The translations under genes were made by a program, and so were the position numbers. Source: Anaerolineae bacterium (lineage in GTDB: Bacteria > Chloroflexota > Anaerolineae > 4572-78 > J111). Taken from it: a stretch of DNA of 64,000 bases. Within the stretch, counting starts at the first letter, position 1; every line of letters starts with the position of its first letter. The notes beneath the pieces were generated by a model. It worked only from the letters and a program-made list of their open reading frames with translations, did no database searches and was not told the DNA's origin. The DNA lies in assembly GCA_023151115.1 (NCBI GenBank), contig JAKLJP010000007.1:1-64000 (forward strand), given 5' to 3'. Below are positions 39,778-48,635 of this stretch, piece by piece.

Positions 39778-41810
39778 TATTCAAGGAGTTGGTTAAGCAG
39801 ATAGATAGAATTGTCGAAAATTGGCTTACTCAGCCACACTGGCTCAATGAACAGGTTGTGGCCTGGGCCAATTTGCATGGTTGGGATGCTTCAGAAAAAG
39901 AATGTCAACGATTGCTGGTGCGTCAAGCCTTATTCAACTTGGTGATCCAACATCTAGTCCCTAACCCTAAGCGCGGCGCGTTTGCTGTACCCCTCGACTC
40001 GTTAGGCGTGGAAGCGCCTCAAACTCTAATAGATGTCATTCAAGACACAATTCAGAATTCTCCGGTAACTATATTCAACTTCTGGGGAGAATTTTATAAT
40101 GCCCTGGTACCGCAATCGCGTCGCCGTCACCTTGGGCAGTTTTGGACAAATGAGTTGATTGCGGAATGGATGATTACTTGGCTTTTGCAATTTCGCCCGC
40201 GTTATCTGGCCGATGTTGGCTGCGGTTCGGGTAGTTTTTTACTCAAAGCGGCTGAAAGTTTAACAAGCAATAACGGTCAAACTAAACTGTATGGGAGTGA
40301 TGTAAGTCCCCTGTTGTTAAATACAACGTTGGCTGCTTTTCTGAGTCGTTATGGGATTAACTCGCCACTTATGCCGACGCTGGTTGTTCAAGATTATCTT
40401 GAAAACTCACTTCTAATCGGTGCTGATGCTATAGTTTGTAATCCACCCTATACTCGACATCATCACATTGCCCCGAAATTGAAAGATAAACTTCAAGCTT
40501 TGTTCAAAACTCAATTTCGTCTCGACGTGTCGCGCCAGGGCACACTGGCGTTCTACTTTTTACTTAAATTAATTGCCGAAATGCCTGATGGCGCACAGGC
40601 CGCTGTTATTGTGCCTATGGAAACAGTGGATGCTCGCTATGGGCGAACTGCCCGGCAGATTCTATGCCAACATACGTCGCTCAATGCTATCATTCATTTT
40701 TCTCCTCAAATGAACGCCTTTCGCAAGGTGGATGTGGGCGCTTCTATTTTGTTATTTAAGAAAGGTCATCAAACAGGAAATCAAGTTCATCATCTAACCC
40801 TCGATGCCTTACCTACCACTGCTGAATTATTATCGTGCTTGAAGTTAGAGCAACCCCAAAAGTGTGATTTAACCTTTGGGTCACTTGTTATTCAGCCGCA
40901 AGAAGCATTAATGGAAACGCCCAAGTGGTTTAGTATTGCTACGCCTCCCGCCGCAGATTTGAATTGGGAAAAAAGTGGGCGAGTGGTTCGACTCAAAGAA
41001 CTGGCTAAAGTAGTGCGCGGTATCGCTACCGGGGCTAATACATTTTTTGCTTTACCAACTCAGCAAGTTGAGCAACTTTCACTCCAGCCTTATGTAGTGC
41101 CGACATTACAGCGCAATCGTGAGATTCAAGATATTGTTCTTGATGAGGCTGGTTGGCAGGCTCTCTCCGATGAGGGTAAATCTGTTTGGCTACTCTATTT
41201 GAACGGCAATAACCTAAATGAGTCCCCCCAATTATGCAACTATCTGGCGCAAGGCGAGGCGGAAGGGTATCATCGGCGCAGCTTGGTCCAGACACGCCGA
41301 AAATGGTATATGATGGAACAACGCGATATCCCGGCGATTTTCTTCACTATTCTCACCCGCGGCAATCCGCGTTTTATCTTGAATCATGCCGGTGTACGTC
41401 CCTTGAATATGTTTTCGTTGATCTATCCCAACCGTTACATAGAGCAAGCCGGAGCCACAGAACTCTTATGGGCTTTCCTAAATAGCAGCTTTTCACTGTC
41501 TCGCCTCCACTCTGTCAGCCGGACGTATGGAGGCAATACTCTCAAGGTGGAACCCCGTGAGTTGGATAATCTGCCCGTGATTAATCCGCTGGCCCTACCC
41601 GGTGATATTCAGCAAAAAATTAAGGGTTGGATCAACGATTTTTATCGCCATCGGCAAACACCAGTTTTGTTAGGCCAAATTGATGCCCTGGTTGAAACTC
41701 TATTAGTGGCCGAAAGCTCGGTTGAAAGTAAATCACCGTTACCCGTACAACTGCGACTCTTACAAACAGAAGCCGACTACGATGAGTCAAATATACTCAA
41801 CCCTCCGTAA
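39774..41810 (+). CDS. N6-adenine DNA methyltransferase of the restriction-modification pair
   Basis: 678 residues from the TTG at 39774, chosen because GAGGAG precedes it by 8 nt and its TTGA overlaps the nuclease stop. Motif I is LADVGCGSGSFLLKAAES (SAM binding, residues 145-162), motif IV is DAIVCNPPY (NPPY 223-226), and HLGQFWTNELIAEWM is motif X. A C-terminal target-recognition region (about 390-640) follows, as in M.TaqI-type enzymes. It should protect the host site against the upstream nuclease. Overlaps the rsmG start by 29 bp, so the insertion sits tightly between housekeeping genes. Confidence 0.9.
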   Translation: MIFKELVKQIDRIVENWLTQPHWLNEQVVAWANLHGWDASEKECQRLLVRQALFNLVIQHLVPNPKRGAFAVPLDSLGVEAPQTLIDVIQDTIQNSPVTIFNFWGEFYNALVPQSRRRHLGQFWTNELIAEWMITWLLQFRPRYLADVGCGSGSFLLKAAESLTSNNGQTKLYGSDVSPLLLNTTLAAFLSRYGINSPLMPTLVVQDYLENSLLIGADAIVCNPPYTRHHHIAPKLKDKLQALFKTQFRLDVSRQGTLAFYFLLKLIAEMPDGAQAAVIVPMETVDARYGRTARQILCQHTSLNAIIHFSPQMNAFRKVDVGASILLFKKGHQTGNQVHHLTLDALPTTAELLSCLKLEQPQKCDLTFGSLVIQPQEALMETPKWFSIATPPAADLNWEKSGRVVRLKELAKVVRGIATGANTFFALPTQQVEQLSLQPYVVPTLQRNREIQDIVLDEAGWQALSDEGKSVWLLYLNGNNLNESPQLCNYLAQGEAEGYHRRSLVQTRRKWYMMEQRDIPAIFFTILTRGNPRFILNHAGVRPLNMFSLIYPNRYIEQAGATELLWAFLNSSFSLSRLHSVSRTYGGNTLKVEPRELDNLPVINPLALPGDIQQKIKGWINDFYRHRQTPVLLGQIDALVETLLVAESSVESKSPLPVQLRLLQTEADYDESNILNPP

Positions 41811-42504
41811 CGGCGCCCAACAATTCAACCTGACCCTCACCGACGCGCAACTGGCGGCCTTTGAACAGTACAGCCAGGAACTCATGGCCTGGAACCAGCG
41901 AGTCAACCTGACCAGCATCACCGCCCCGGACGAAATTGCGACTAAGCATTTTCTCGACTCGCTCTCTCTTTACCCGCTTCTGGCCGAACTGCCCTCCACC
42001 CTGGCCTTGATTGATGTGGGTACGGGCGCAGGCTTTCCCGGCCTGCCGCTCAAGCTGGTGCTACCTCAAATTCGACTGACTTTGCTGGAGTCCACCGGCA
42101 AAAAAACGGCTTTTTTGCAACACCTCATCCAAGTTTTGAATCTGACCGGCGTTTCCGTCCTCACCGCCCGCGCCGAAGAAGCGAGCCGCCGGCCTGACCA
42201 ACGCGAGCGTTACGATGTGGCTACCGCCCGCGCCGTCGCGGTGCTGCCGGTGCTGGCCGAATACACCTTGCCCTTTGTCAAGCAGGGTGGGCTGGTGATT
42301 GTCCAAAAGGGCCAGCATCCGGCGGATGAAATCAAGGCGGCGGCCAATGCGCTGGGTATCCTGGGGGGGAAGGTCAGCCAGGTTTTGCCGGTCACAGTGC
42401 CGGGGCTGGACGCAGAGCGCCATCTGGTAGTGCTCCAAAAAATCAAATCAACCCCGCCGCAGTACCCTCGCCGGCCCGGTTTGCCCGCCAAAAAACCCAT
42501 TTAG
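41782..42504 (+). CDS. rsmG: 16S rRNA (guanine527-N7)-methyltransferase
   Basis: 240 residues from ATG 41782; the longer frame begins inside the upstream methyltransferase gene. RsmG methylates G527 of 16S rRNA. Family features: LMAWNQRVNLTSITAPDEIATKHFLDSL and motif I LIDVGTGAGFPGLPLKLVLP, and RAVAVLPVLAEYTLP. Start overlaps the end of the methyltransferase gene. Ends just before a word-repeat hairpin. Confidence 0.95.
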   Translation: MSQIYSTLRNGAQQFNLTLTDAQLAAFEQYSQELMAWNQRVNLTSITAPDEIATKHFLDSLSLYPLLAELPSTLALIDVGTGAGFPGLPLKLVLPQIRLTLLESTGKKTAFLQHLIQVLNLTGVSVLTARAEEASRRPDQRERYDVATARAVAVLPVLAEYTLPFVKQGGLVIVQKGQHPADEIKAAANALGILGGKVSQVLPVTVPGLDAERHLVVLQKIKSTPPQYPRRPGLPAKKPI

Positions 42505-42506
42505 AA

Positions 42507-42557
42507 ACGAGATTGGAAATTATTAACCTGAATCTCCAATCTCTAATCTCCAATAAC
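42507..42557. repeat. Word-repeat hairpin (GAGATTGGAAATT / AATCTCCAATCTC)
   Basis: Short inverted repeat of ATTGGA/TCCAAT words directly after rsmG. Confidence 0.65.
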
Positions 42558-42644
42558 CCTGGTTTCATCGGGTCAGAACTGCTGTTGACGATCCTTTGCA
42601 TTGGCGGTATACTTCCGTCAGCGCGAATGATTTAGGGAAACACA

Positions 42645-45605
42645 GTGAGACTGACCCCACTAAAATTTCAGGCATATATCCTCGTTAGCTTAATTTTTAT
42701 AATTGCGCTGGGTTTAAACGCCAGCCAGCCGGCCCAGGTGGAGGCTCAGGAAGATGCCGCTGAGCCTGACCCGATCATGATCGAAACCATCTTTGCCGCC
42801 ATGACCCCCGCCGAGCGGGTTGGGCAGTTGTTTATGGTTTCCTTCCAGGGCAACAATGTCGCCCCCGGCTCGGAAATTGCCGAGTTGATCCAGCGTTATC
42901 GGGTGGGCGGGGTTTATATTTCGGCGGAAAATGAGAATTTTATCAATAATCAGAATACACCGGCCCAGGTTTTAGCCTTGACCAACGGCTTCCAGGCGTT
43001 GGCCCAAACAACTCCGCCGCCCTTGCCGGTGATTGAAAACAGTACCGCCACCCCCGCCGTTACCACCACACTGATCACTACGCCAGAAACTTATACCCCC
43101 ATGCCTTTGTTTATTGCCGTTAACCACGAAGGCGATGGTTTTCCTTACACCCAAATCCGCAATGGCTTGACCGATGTGCCTAACCAGATGGCGCTGGGGG
43201 CCACCTGGAATCCCGAAAATGCCCGTCTGGTGGGACAGGTCGTCGGGCGGGAGCTGGCTCTGTTGGGCGTGAATATGATTCTGGGTCCCTCCCTTGATGT
43301 GCTGGACAACCCCCGCCCAGAGCAGGGCGGCTCATTGGGGACTCGCACTTTTGGCGGCCATCCTTTTTGGGTGGGCGAAATGGGCCAGGCTTACATTCGC
43401 GGCATTCACCAGGGCAGCAACGGCCAACTATTGACCATTGCTAAACACTTTCCCGGTTTTGGCAGCAGCGACCGGGCCATCAACGAGGGCCTGCCCACCA
43501 TTACCAAATCACTGGATCAATTACAGTATAAAGAGCTGCCGCCCTTCTTCCGGGTAACTAATCTTGACCTCAATGACCCGGACAGTATCACTGATGGCCT
43601 GATGACCGCCCATGCCCGTTACCAGGGGTTACAGGGCAGTTTGCCCATCAGTCTGGATGCCCGCAACCTGGCCACCATTTTGGCCCTGAAAGAAATTGCG
43701 CCCTGGCGCGAGGCCGGCGGCTTAATTGTCAGCCCGCCTCTGGGTGCGCCGGCAGCCCTGGAAGGCATAGTCGGCGTTACCCAGGAGAGTTTTCCGGCCC
43801 GGCTGCTGGTGCAGAGCGCCTTTTTGGCTGGCAGCGATCTGTTATTTTTGGACAATTTTGCCTTTCGGGGTGAAGACCCGGCGGCTGAACTGGCTAACAT
43901 CCAGAGCGCCATTACCTTTTTTCAAGAAAAATATATCACCGAACCTAATTTCCAGGGTGCGGTAGATAAAGCCGTGCGGCGTATCATCAAGGCCAAGCTA
44001 AAAATTTACGGCAATAACGTCCTACAAACCAGCGTTCAAATCCCTCCGGAAAATTTGAACTTGCTGGGGAATATCTCGCAAGAACTTGACCGCATCGCCC
44101 GTGAGGGAGTCACATTGATTACGCCGGTAACACTCCGGGGGCCTAACCCGCTGCCCGGCATCCCCCAGCCCGGCGACCAAATTCTTATTTTTTCCGATGA
44201 CCGGCTGGGCCAGGATTGCCCCACGTGTCAAAGTTTTTCTTATATTCCCCCCACACGCCTGCAAGAGATTTTGCTCCAACTGTTTGGGCCGGATGCGACC
44301 GGCCAAATTTTGCCGGAACAGATTAACAGCCTGGGTTTTTCCTTTATAAAAAATGCGCTTAGCGGCGAGGCTACGCCTGAGAATGAACAAACCGAAGAAC
44401 TGCTGCAAGAGGCCAACTGGATTATTTTTGCTATGCTCGATGTTAGCACTGAAAGCAATACCCAATCCGACGCTGTCAAAGCGCTGCTCAGAAATCGAAT
44501 TGACCAGTTACGAAACAAGAATCTGGTTCTGTTTGCCTTTAATGCGCCTTATTTTCTGGACGAAACCGAGATTAGCCAGTTGACCGCCTATTACGGCTTT
44601 TACAGCAAAGGCCCGGCTTACCTGGAGGCGGCGGCCCGGCTGTTATTCCAACAGTTTGAGCCGATGGGCGCCGCCCCGGTCAGCATTCCGGCCATTGGCC
44701 CGCTTGATCTCAGCCCCGATCCCACCCAAACGATTCAACTTCAGCCGCTGCAAAAAATTGACAAGGATGGCGATCTGACCTCTCTGACCGAGCAGAGCCA
44801 ACCGACCAGCGTGATAGATTTACAGGTGGGTGAGGGCATCCGCTTTCGAACCAGTGTGATTGTGGATAAAAACGGCCACCCGGTACCCGATGGGACGCTG
44901 GTAAATTTTCTGCGTTACTATCCCCTGGAAGGATTGTCGCTGGAGCCGTTGACCGCGGAGACGGTGCGAGGTATTGCCGAGATTCCCATTTTTAAAGAGC
45001 GCGATACCCCGCTCCAGGTTAAAGCTTCCAGCGAATTGGCCGTGCAATCCGTGGTATTTAATATTGGGCCGGGTATTGTCGAAACGCCAACGCCGACGGC
45101 AACATTTACCCCGTTTCCTACCGACACGCCGACCATCACCCCTACGCCTTCGGCTACCTTCGTTCCCAGCGCAACGCCTGAACCTTCGCCCACCTCTACC
45201 CCTGTGCCCCTCGTCGTAGCCCTACCGCCGCCCCGCCCGGTCAATGTGGTTGATTTAGTCTACTCATTGTTGGGCATGATTGTTATCGGGGGAATTGCCT
45301 TTACCCTGGGGAGCGACCGGCTACAACTGGAAGAACGGGTTCGCTCGGCTTTGGTTGCCATTGCCAGTGGACTGGTGGGTTATGTGGGTTATACTATTCT
45401 GGCGATGGCCGTACCGCGAACCGGCTTTTGGGGGACAATTATAGATGCCGGCGCGGCCGACCACTGGGTAACGCCGCTGGTCAGCCTTTTGTTTGCGATT
45501 ATGGGAACGGTGGGTTGGTATTTGAAACCGGGCCGGGTTTTTGGAGCCAGGCGGACAGGTCAAGAAACCCCGCCGGTAGTGACTAAAACTGAGGAGGTGG
45601 TATAG
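42645..45605 (+). CDS. Membrane-anchored GH3-like protein with degenerate active site
   Basis: 986 residues. Signal anchor at 10-27. Residues about 45-460 have the fold of the family 3 glycoside hydrolase N-domain (NagZ-like: MTPAERVGQLFMVSFQG, KHFPG at 267-271), and about 480-690 resemble the GH3 C-domain. The nucleophile position of the family (S/T-D) reads S363-P364-P365, and the acid/base dyad after KHFPG reads FGSSDRAIN, without the D-x-H pair. So it is probably not an active N-acetylglucosaminidase. A Thr/Pro-rich stalk (about 820-865) and three C-terminal membrane helices follow, placing the module outside the cell. GTG start. Confidence 0.88.
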   Translation: MRLTPLKFQAYILVSLIFIIALGLNASQPAQVEAQEDAAEPDPIMIETIFAAMTPAERVGQLFMVSFQGNNVAPGSEIAELIQRYRVGGVYISAENENFINNQNTPAQVLALTNGFQALAQTTPPPLPVIENSTATPAVTTTLITTPETYTPMPLFIAVNHEGDGFPYTQIRNGLTDVPNQMALGATWNPENARLVGQVVGRELALLGVNMILGPSLDVLDNPRPEQGGSLGTRTFGGHPFWVGEMGQAYIRGIHQGSNGQLLTIAKHFPGFGSSDRAINEGLPTITKSLDQLQYKELPPFFRVTNLDLNDPDSITDGLMTAHARYQGLQGSLPISLDARNLATILALKEIAPWREAGGLIVSPPLGAPAALEGIVGVTQESFPARLLVQSAFLAGSDLLFLDNFAFRGEDPAAELANIQSAITFFQEKYITEPNFQGAVDKAVRRIIKAKLKIYGNNVLQTSVQIPPENLNLLGNISQELDRIAREGVTLITPVTLRGPNPLPGIPQPGDQILIFSDDRLGQDCPTCQSFSYIPPTRLQEILLQLFGPDATGQILPEQINSLGFSFIKNALSGEATPENEQTEELLQEANWIIFAMLDVSTESNTQSDAVKALLRNRIDQLRNKNLVLFAFNAPYFLDETEISQLTAYYGFYSKGPAYLEAAARLLFQQFEPMGAAPVSIPAIGPLDLSPDPTQTIQLQPLQKIDKDGDLTSLTEQSQPTSVIDLQVGEGIRFRTSVIVDKNGHPVPDGTLVNFLRYYPLEGLSLEPLTAETVRGIAEIPIFKERDTPLQVKASSELAVQSVVFNIGPGIVETPTPTATFTPFPTDTPTITPTPSATFVPSATPEPSPTSTPVPLVVALPPPRPVNVVDLVYSLLGMIVIGGIAFTLGSDRLQLEERVRSALVAIASGLVGYVGYTILAMAVPRTGFWGTIIDAGAADHWVTPLVSLLFAIMGTVGWYLKPGRVFGARRTGQETPPVVTKTEEVV

Positions 45606-45618
45606 AAGCCGGTCAGTC

Positions 45619-46659
45619 TCAACGCCTGACTTCACCCACCGGCGGATTTGACTGGCTGGAGGCAATACTCGAAAAACCAGGGGTAAAGGTAAGAACAACG
45701 GCCAGGGTTAAAAGGGCGGCAATGAGCGCCAGCAGAAGCCGGTTGCGCCAAAAGGCAAATCGCCAGCCATTGGTTACTCGCCCGCCCATGACAATGGGCG
45801 CACCGTCCAAAAGTTCCCGGCGAAACTGCTGGATATTGTCAGGCCGTTCTTCGGGATGCAGGCCCAGGGCGTGCAGAATGGCCTGCTCCGTTTGGAAGGA
45901 AACTTCCGGGTTGATGTCCCGAATGCTCAATGGGACCTGATTTTTGGTGCGGATATAGCGGGTTTTGGCGTCGGGGGGCGGCTCGTTGGTGAGCAAATGG
46001 TATAACGTAGCGCCCAATGAGTAAATATCGGCCCGGGCATCCGTGTAGCCGCTGTCGCCGCCGATTTGTTCCAGCGGTGCATATTGGATGGTAGCCCGAC
46101 CTTGCAGAACGGTTACGGTTCGATTATCATCGGGATGAAGCAGCTTGACCAGGCCAAAGTCCACCAGTTTAATCGTGCCGTTGGGGGTCAATTTGATGTT
46201 TGAGGGTTTGATGTCTCGATGCAGCACCGGCGGGTCCTGGTGGTGCAGATATTCCAGAGCCGTCATCAACTGGTCGGCCCAGGTCAATACTTGTTTTTCG
46301 GGTATAAACGTTTGCTTGTGCCGGGTATGCTCGATAACCTCGCGCAGGTCCTGGCCCGGTACAAAGTCCATCACCAGGTAGTCACGGCCGTTGAAGAGGA
46401 AAAAGTCGGATACTTTGGGAAGATTGGGATGATCCAAACGAGCCAGAACGCTGGCTTCGCGGTGAAACGCCGCCTGGGATTGTTCCTGATACTCCTTGGA
46501 AGCAACCGGGTCGGGCGTCACTTCCTTAATGGCGCACAACCGTCCTTCCAGGCGCAAATCCTCGGCCCGGTAAATCGCGCCCATCCCGCCCTGACCCACC
46601 AGGTCCAAAATGCGATAGCGCGACCATAGAATGGCGCCAGGGCTTAATAATTCCGACAT
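45619..46659 (-). CDS. Serine/threonine protein kinase with C-terminal membrane helix
   Basis: 346 residues. Kinase domain about 15-285: glycine loop GQGGMG (22-27), ATP lysine K45 (AIKEV), intact HRD (H147-R-D149 in VLHRDIKPSN) and DFG (167-169). A single membrane helix (about 308-330) and a short outside tail follow; there is no PASTA or other sensor domain. GGAGAAGAAGAGAC precedes the ATG. Convergent with the GH3-like gene, whose stop is 14 bp away. Divergent from the FHA/winged-helix gene, a possible phosphothreonine-reading partner. Confidence 0.94.
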   Translation of the reverse strand: MSELLSPGAILWSRYRILDLVGQGGMGAIYRAEDLRLEGRLCAIKEVTPDPVASKEYQEQSQAAFHREASVLARLDHPNLPKVSDFFLFNGRDYLVMDFVPGQDLREVIEHTRHKQTFIPEKQVLTWADQLMTALEYLHHQDPPVLHRDIKPSNIKLTPNGTIKLVDFGLVKLLHPDDNRTVTVLQGRATIQYAPLEQIGGDSGYTDARADIYSLGATLYHLLTNEPPPDAKTRYIRTKNQVPLSIRDINPEVSFQTEQAILHALGLHPEERPDNIQQFRRELLDGAPIVMGGRVTNGWRFAFWRNRLLLALIAALLTLAVVLTFTPGFSSIASSQSNPPVGEVRR

Positions 46660-46943
46660 GTCTCTTCTTCTCCAAGGTACGCAGAGGCAGGGAGTAGGCA
46701 GTAGGGAGTAGGGGGAAGAAAATAGTAGATAGAAGATTATTTTATCCTCTATCCACTATCTCCTTCCCTTACTCCTTAGACTTATTTTACCATAATAATA
46801 GCTTAATCATATAAACGGTTTCTGTCAAAAGCCGAAAGTCTCAATATCAGCAGAGCAGCAGGGGTAGCAAAGTTTCAGATTTTGAGGGGTATTTATCTTG
46901 TCCGAAAACACCCCCGTCTACTATTTTTTAGGAGGCAGTTGTC
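46660..46943. other. Divergent intergenic region
   Basis: About 280 bp with no gene. It holds the word repeat at 46685-46766 and presumably the promoters of the kinase and FHA/winged-helix genes; no clear -35/-10 pair was found by eye. Confidence 0.5.
46685..46766. repeat. Heptad-word inverted repeat (GGGAGTAGGCAGTAGGGAGTAG / TACTCC words)
   Basis: GGGAGTA, GGCAGTA, GGGAGTA units, then AGTAGATAGAAGAT, then CCTCTATCCACTATC and CCCTTACTCC. It combines the GATAGAA and GGGAGTA vocabularies, as does the block at 59929-60181. Confidence 0.8.
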
Positions 46944-47600
46944 ATGTCTAACCAAGAAGTGGCCATGCTGTTGGTTCACGAAGGAAATAGCCCCAAAACG
47001 CAGTGGCCTCTGGTGAAACGGACCATGATTGTGGGCCGCGAGGCCGATAGCGATATTCAAATTGATGACCGGCAGGTGTCACGCCGCCATGCCGAAATCA
47101 CCCAGACCGTCGAGGGGTACACCCTGCGCGATCTGGGCAGCAAAAACGGAACATTTTTAAACGGTGAACCCGTAACCCAAAAACCCCGGCTGATTCGCAA
47201 TGGCGATGAGGTGGGCATTGCCTTGTGCGCCAAATTAACCTTTGTGGAAGATGAGGCTACCGCGCCGATCCTCCTGGATTACAAACACAAACCCTCGCTC
47301 AAAATGGATATGTCGGCCAAGCGCGTGTGGGTGATGGATAAAGAAATTACCCCACCCCTATCCTTAGCCCAATACAATTTGCTGGAACTTTTGTATAAAA
47401 ATGCGGGCAATGTAGTTTCGCGGGATCAGGTCATCGCTGTAGTCTGGTCTGACGAGGAAGCCGAGGGTGTCTCCGAGCAGGCCATTGACGCCCTGGCCCG
47501 GCGCTTGCGCGAGCGGATTGCCGAAATTGACGCCGAGAATAAATACGTCGAAACGGTCAGAGGGCACGGCTTTCGGCTGAATTTGGTTTCCCGGAGTTGA
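46944..47600 (+). CDS. FHA / winged-helix transcription regulator
   Basis: 218 residues. FHA domain about 8-105 with the phosphothreonine signature IVGRE, QVSRRHAEI and SKNGTFLNG. C-terminal OmpR/PhoB-type winged helix about 118-216 (LSLAQYNLLELLYKN, SEQAIDALARRLRERI, VRGHGFRL). So it joins a phosphothreonine reader to a DNA-binding output in one chain, replacing the usual receiver domain. TAGGAGG precedes the ATG. Divergent from the kinase at 45619, which could phosphorylate the protein that this FHA domain reads. Confidence 0.94.
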   Translation: MSNQEVAMLLVHEGNSPKTQWPLVKRTMIVGREADSDIQIDDRQVSRRHAEITQTVEGYTLRDLGSKNGTFLNGEPVTQKPRLIRNGDEVGIALCAKLTFVEDEATAPILLDYKHKPSLKMDMSAKRVWVMDKEITPPLSLAQYNLLELLYKNAGNVVSRDQVIAVVWSDEEAEGVSEQAIDALARRLRERIAEIDAENKYVETVRGHGFRLNLVSRS

Positions 47601-47614
47601 TTTTACATAAGTTA

Positions 47615-47643
47615 TTGACATATTATCTGAGTTATTGTATGAT
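47615..47643 (+). promoter_or_regulatory. Consensus promoter for the FtsB-like gene
   Basis: TTGACA (47615-47620), 17-nt spacer, TATGAT (47638-47643); start codon 30 bp downstream. Confidence 0.8.
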
Positions 47644-47672
47644 GGAAAAACAACCCTTGCTCAGGAGTGATT

Positions 47673-48098
47673 GTGACCAAGAAACGGTCTGCTCCCAAAG
47701 CCGCCCTGGCTCAATTTATCGCCATCATTGCCCTGACCATTTCTATTTTTTTGATTGTGGATTTTGGCCGGCGGGCTGCGGCTAACTATCGCGTTCAACG
47801 GGAAGCCGAGCGGCTGAGCCAGGAAGTTGAACTGGCCCGCCAGCGCCAGGCCGACCTGCTGGCTCGGCGCAGCTATGTTGCCAGCGACCTGTACGTGGAA
47901 AAGGTCGCCCGCCATGAGCTAAAATGGGCCAGCCCCGGCGAAACCGTGCTGGTGGTTATGCCTACCCCGGAGGCCATCGCCCCGCTGATTGACCAAGTCA
48001 CAGCCGAAACTGCTTCTCAGCCGATTGTCCGAACCCCGGCTCAGGCCTGGTGGCATCTTTTTGTGGGACTGTCACCCGGTCAGGCGGTCAGCCAATAA
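47673..48098 (+). CDS. FtsB/DivIC-like septum protein
   Basis: 141 residues from the GTG at 47673 (CAGGAG 6 nt upstream). Short basic N-terminus, one membrane helix (about 10-28), then a coiled coil (about 32-64, YRVQREAERLSQEVELARQRQ) and a segment YVEKVARHELKWASPGETVLVV typical of the FtsB/DivIC group. C-terminal 50 residues are not conserved. Predicted bitopic divisome protein linking FtsL and FtsQ. A strong promoter sits directly upstream. Confidence 0.82.
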   Translation: MTKKRSAPKAALAQFIAIIALTISIFLIVDFGRRAAANYRVQREAERLSQEVELARQRQADLLARRSYVASDLYVEKVARHELKWASPGETVLVVMPTPEAIAPLIDQVTAETASQPIVRTPAQAWWHLFVGLSPGQAVSQ

Positions 48099-48220
48099 GG
48101 GAGTAAGAAGTAGGAAGTAAGGAGTAAGGAGTCTTCACGCGGGCGATACTTGTGAAAATGCTTTTCTGCGGTCAGCGGTCAGCCGTCGGCGGTCTTTTCC
48201 CAATTTCACCTTTTGTCTAT

Positions 48221-48248
48221 TTGACACCACCCGGCTTTTGATTAAAAT
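48221..48248 (+). promoter_or_regulatory. Promoter of the tRNA-Met gene
   Basis: TTGACA (48221-48226), 16-nt spacer, TAAAAT (48243-48248), 14 bp before the tRNA 5' end. Confidence 0.8.
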
Positions 48249-48262
48249 GTTGAACAAGATAC

Positions 48263-48335
48263 GCTGATGTAGCTCAGTGGTTAGAGCACGAAACTCATAA
48301 TTTCGGGGTCGGTGGTTCAAATCCACCCATCAGCA
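48263..48335 (+). tRNA. tRNA-Met (anticodon CAT)
   Basis: 73 nt, full cloverleaf. Acceptor stem GCTGATG/CATCAGC is perfect; D arm GCTC...GAGC; anticodon stem CGAAA/TTTCG with loop CTCATAA; T arm GGTGG-TTCAAAT-CCACC; discriminator A. Position 1 is G paired with C72, so it is not the initiator type; it is elongator Met, or an Ile2 tRNA if its C34 is lysidine-modified. CCA is not encoded. Flanked by a promoter and a terminator of its own. Confidence 0.97.
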
Positions 48336-48356
48336 CTGCGCGTCGCTAAGGCCAGG

Positions 48357-48384
48357 GGGTCGGTTAAATAACCGGCCCTTTTTT
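48357..48384 (+). terminator. Rho-independent terminator of the tRNA-Met gene
   Basis: GGGTCGGTTA and TAACCGGCCC form a 10-bp stem (one G-U) with a 2-nt loop, followed by TTTTTT. Confidence 0.9.
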
Positions 48385-48422
48385 ATTTTGGTGTAAAAAT
48401 ATGAGGCAACTTCTCATTACAG

Positions 48423-48522
48423 GAAGCAAGAAGTTGTTACACAGAGAAGTCACTGAGACACCCAGAGAAATTTTAGAGTTCTCTGGGTACCCTTAGCGTA
48501 ACTCCGTGTTTCTTTTTAGTTC
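48423..48522. repeat. CTCTG-word inverted repeat
   Basis: Left: ACACAGAGAAGTCACTGAGA and CACCCAGAGAAA; right: TTCTCTGGGTACCC and CTCCGTGTTTC. A hairpin of CTCTG/CAGAG words, related to the block at 95-165. The remainder to 48635 holds no gene; CTTGTGCCCGCCCACA near 48610 echoes the sequence near 31240. Confidence 0.7.
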
Positions 48523-48635
48523 CGACTTGTCCGCGTTAAGAGTTTAAAAAACACCTAGCCCCCGATTTTTTCACCCCTATTTAGGCCCAATACTTTTCGT
48601 AGCATAGGGCCTTGTGCCCGCCCACAGTATTGTAT

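Noticed and set aside
45080..45220. Possible minisatellite in the GH3-like gene
   Set aside because: It encodes a Thr/Pro-rich stalk with varied codons, a normal low-complexity linker rather than a DNA repeat.
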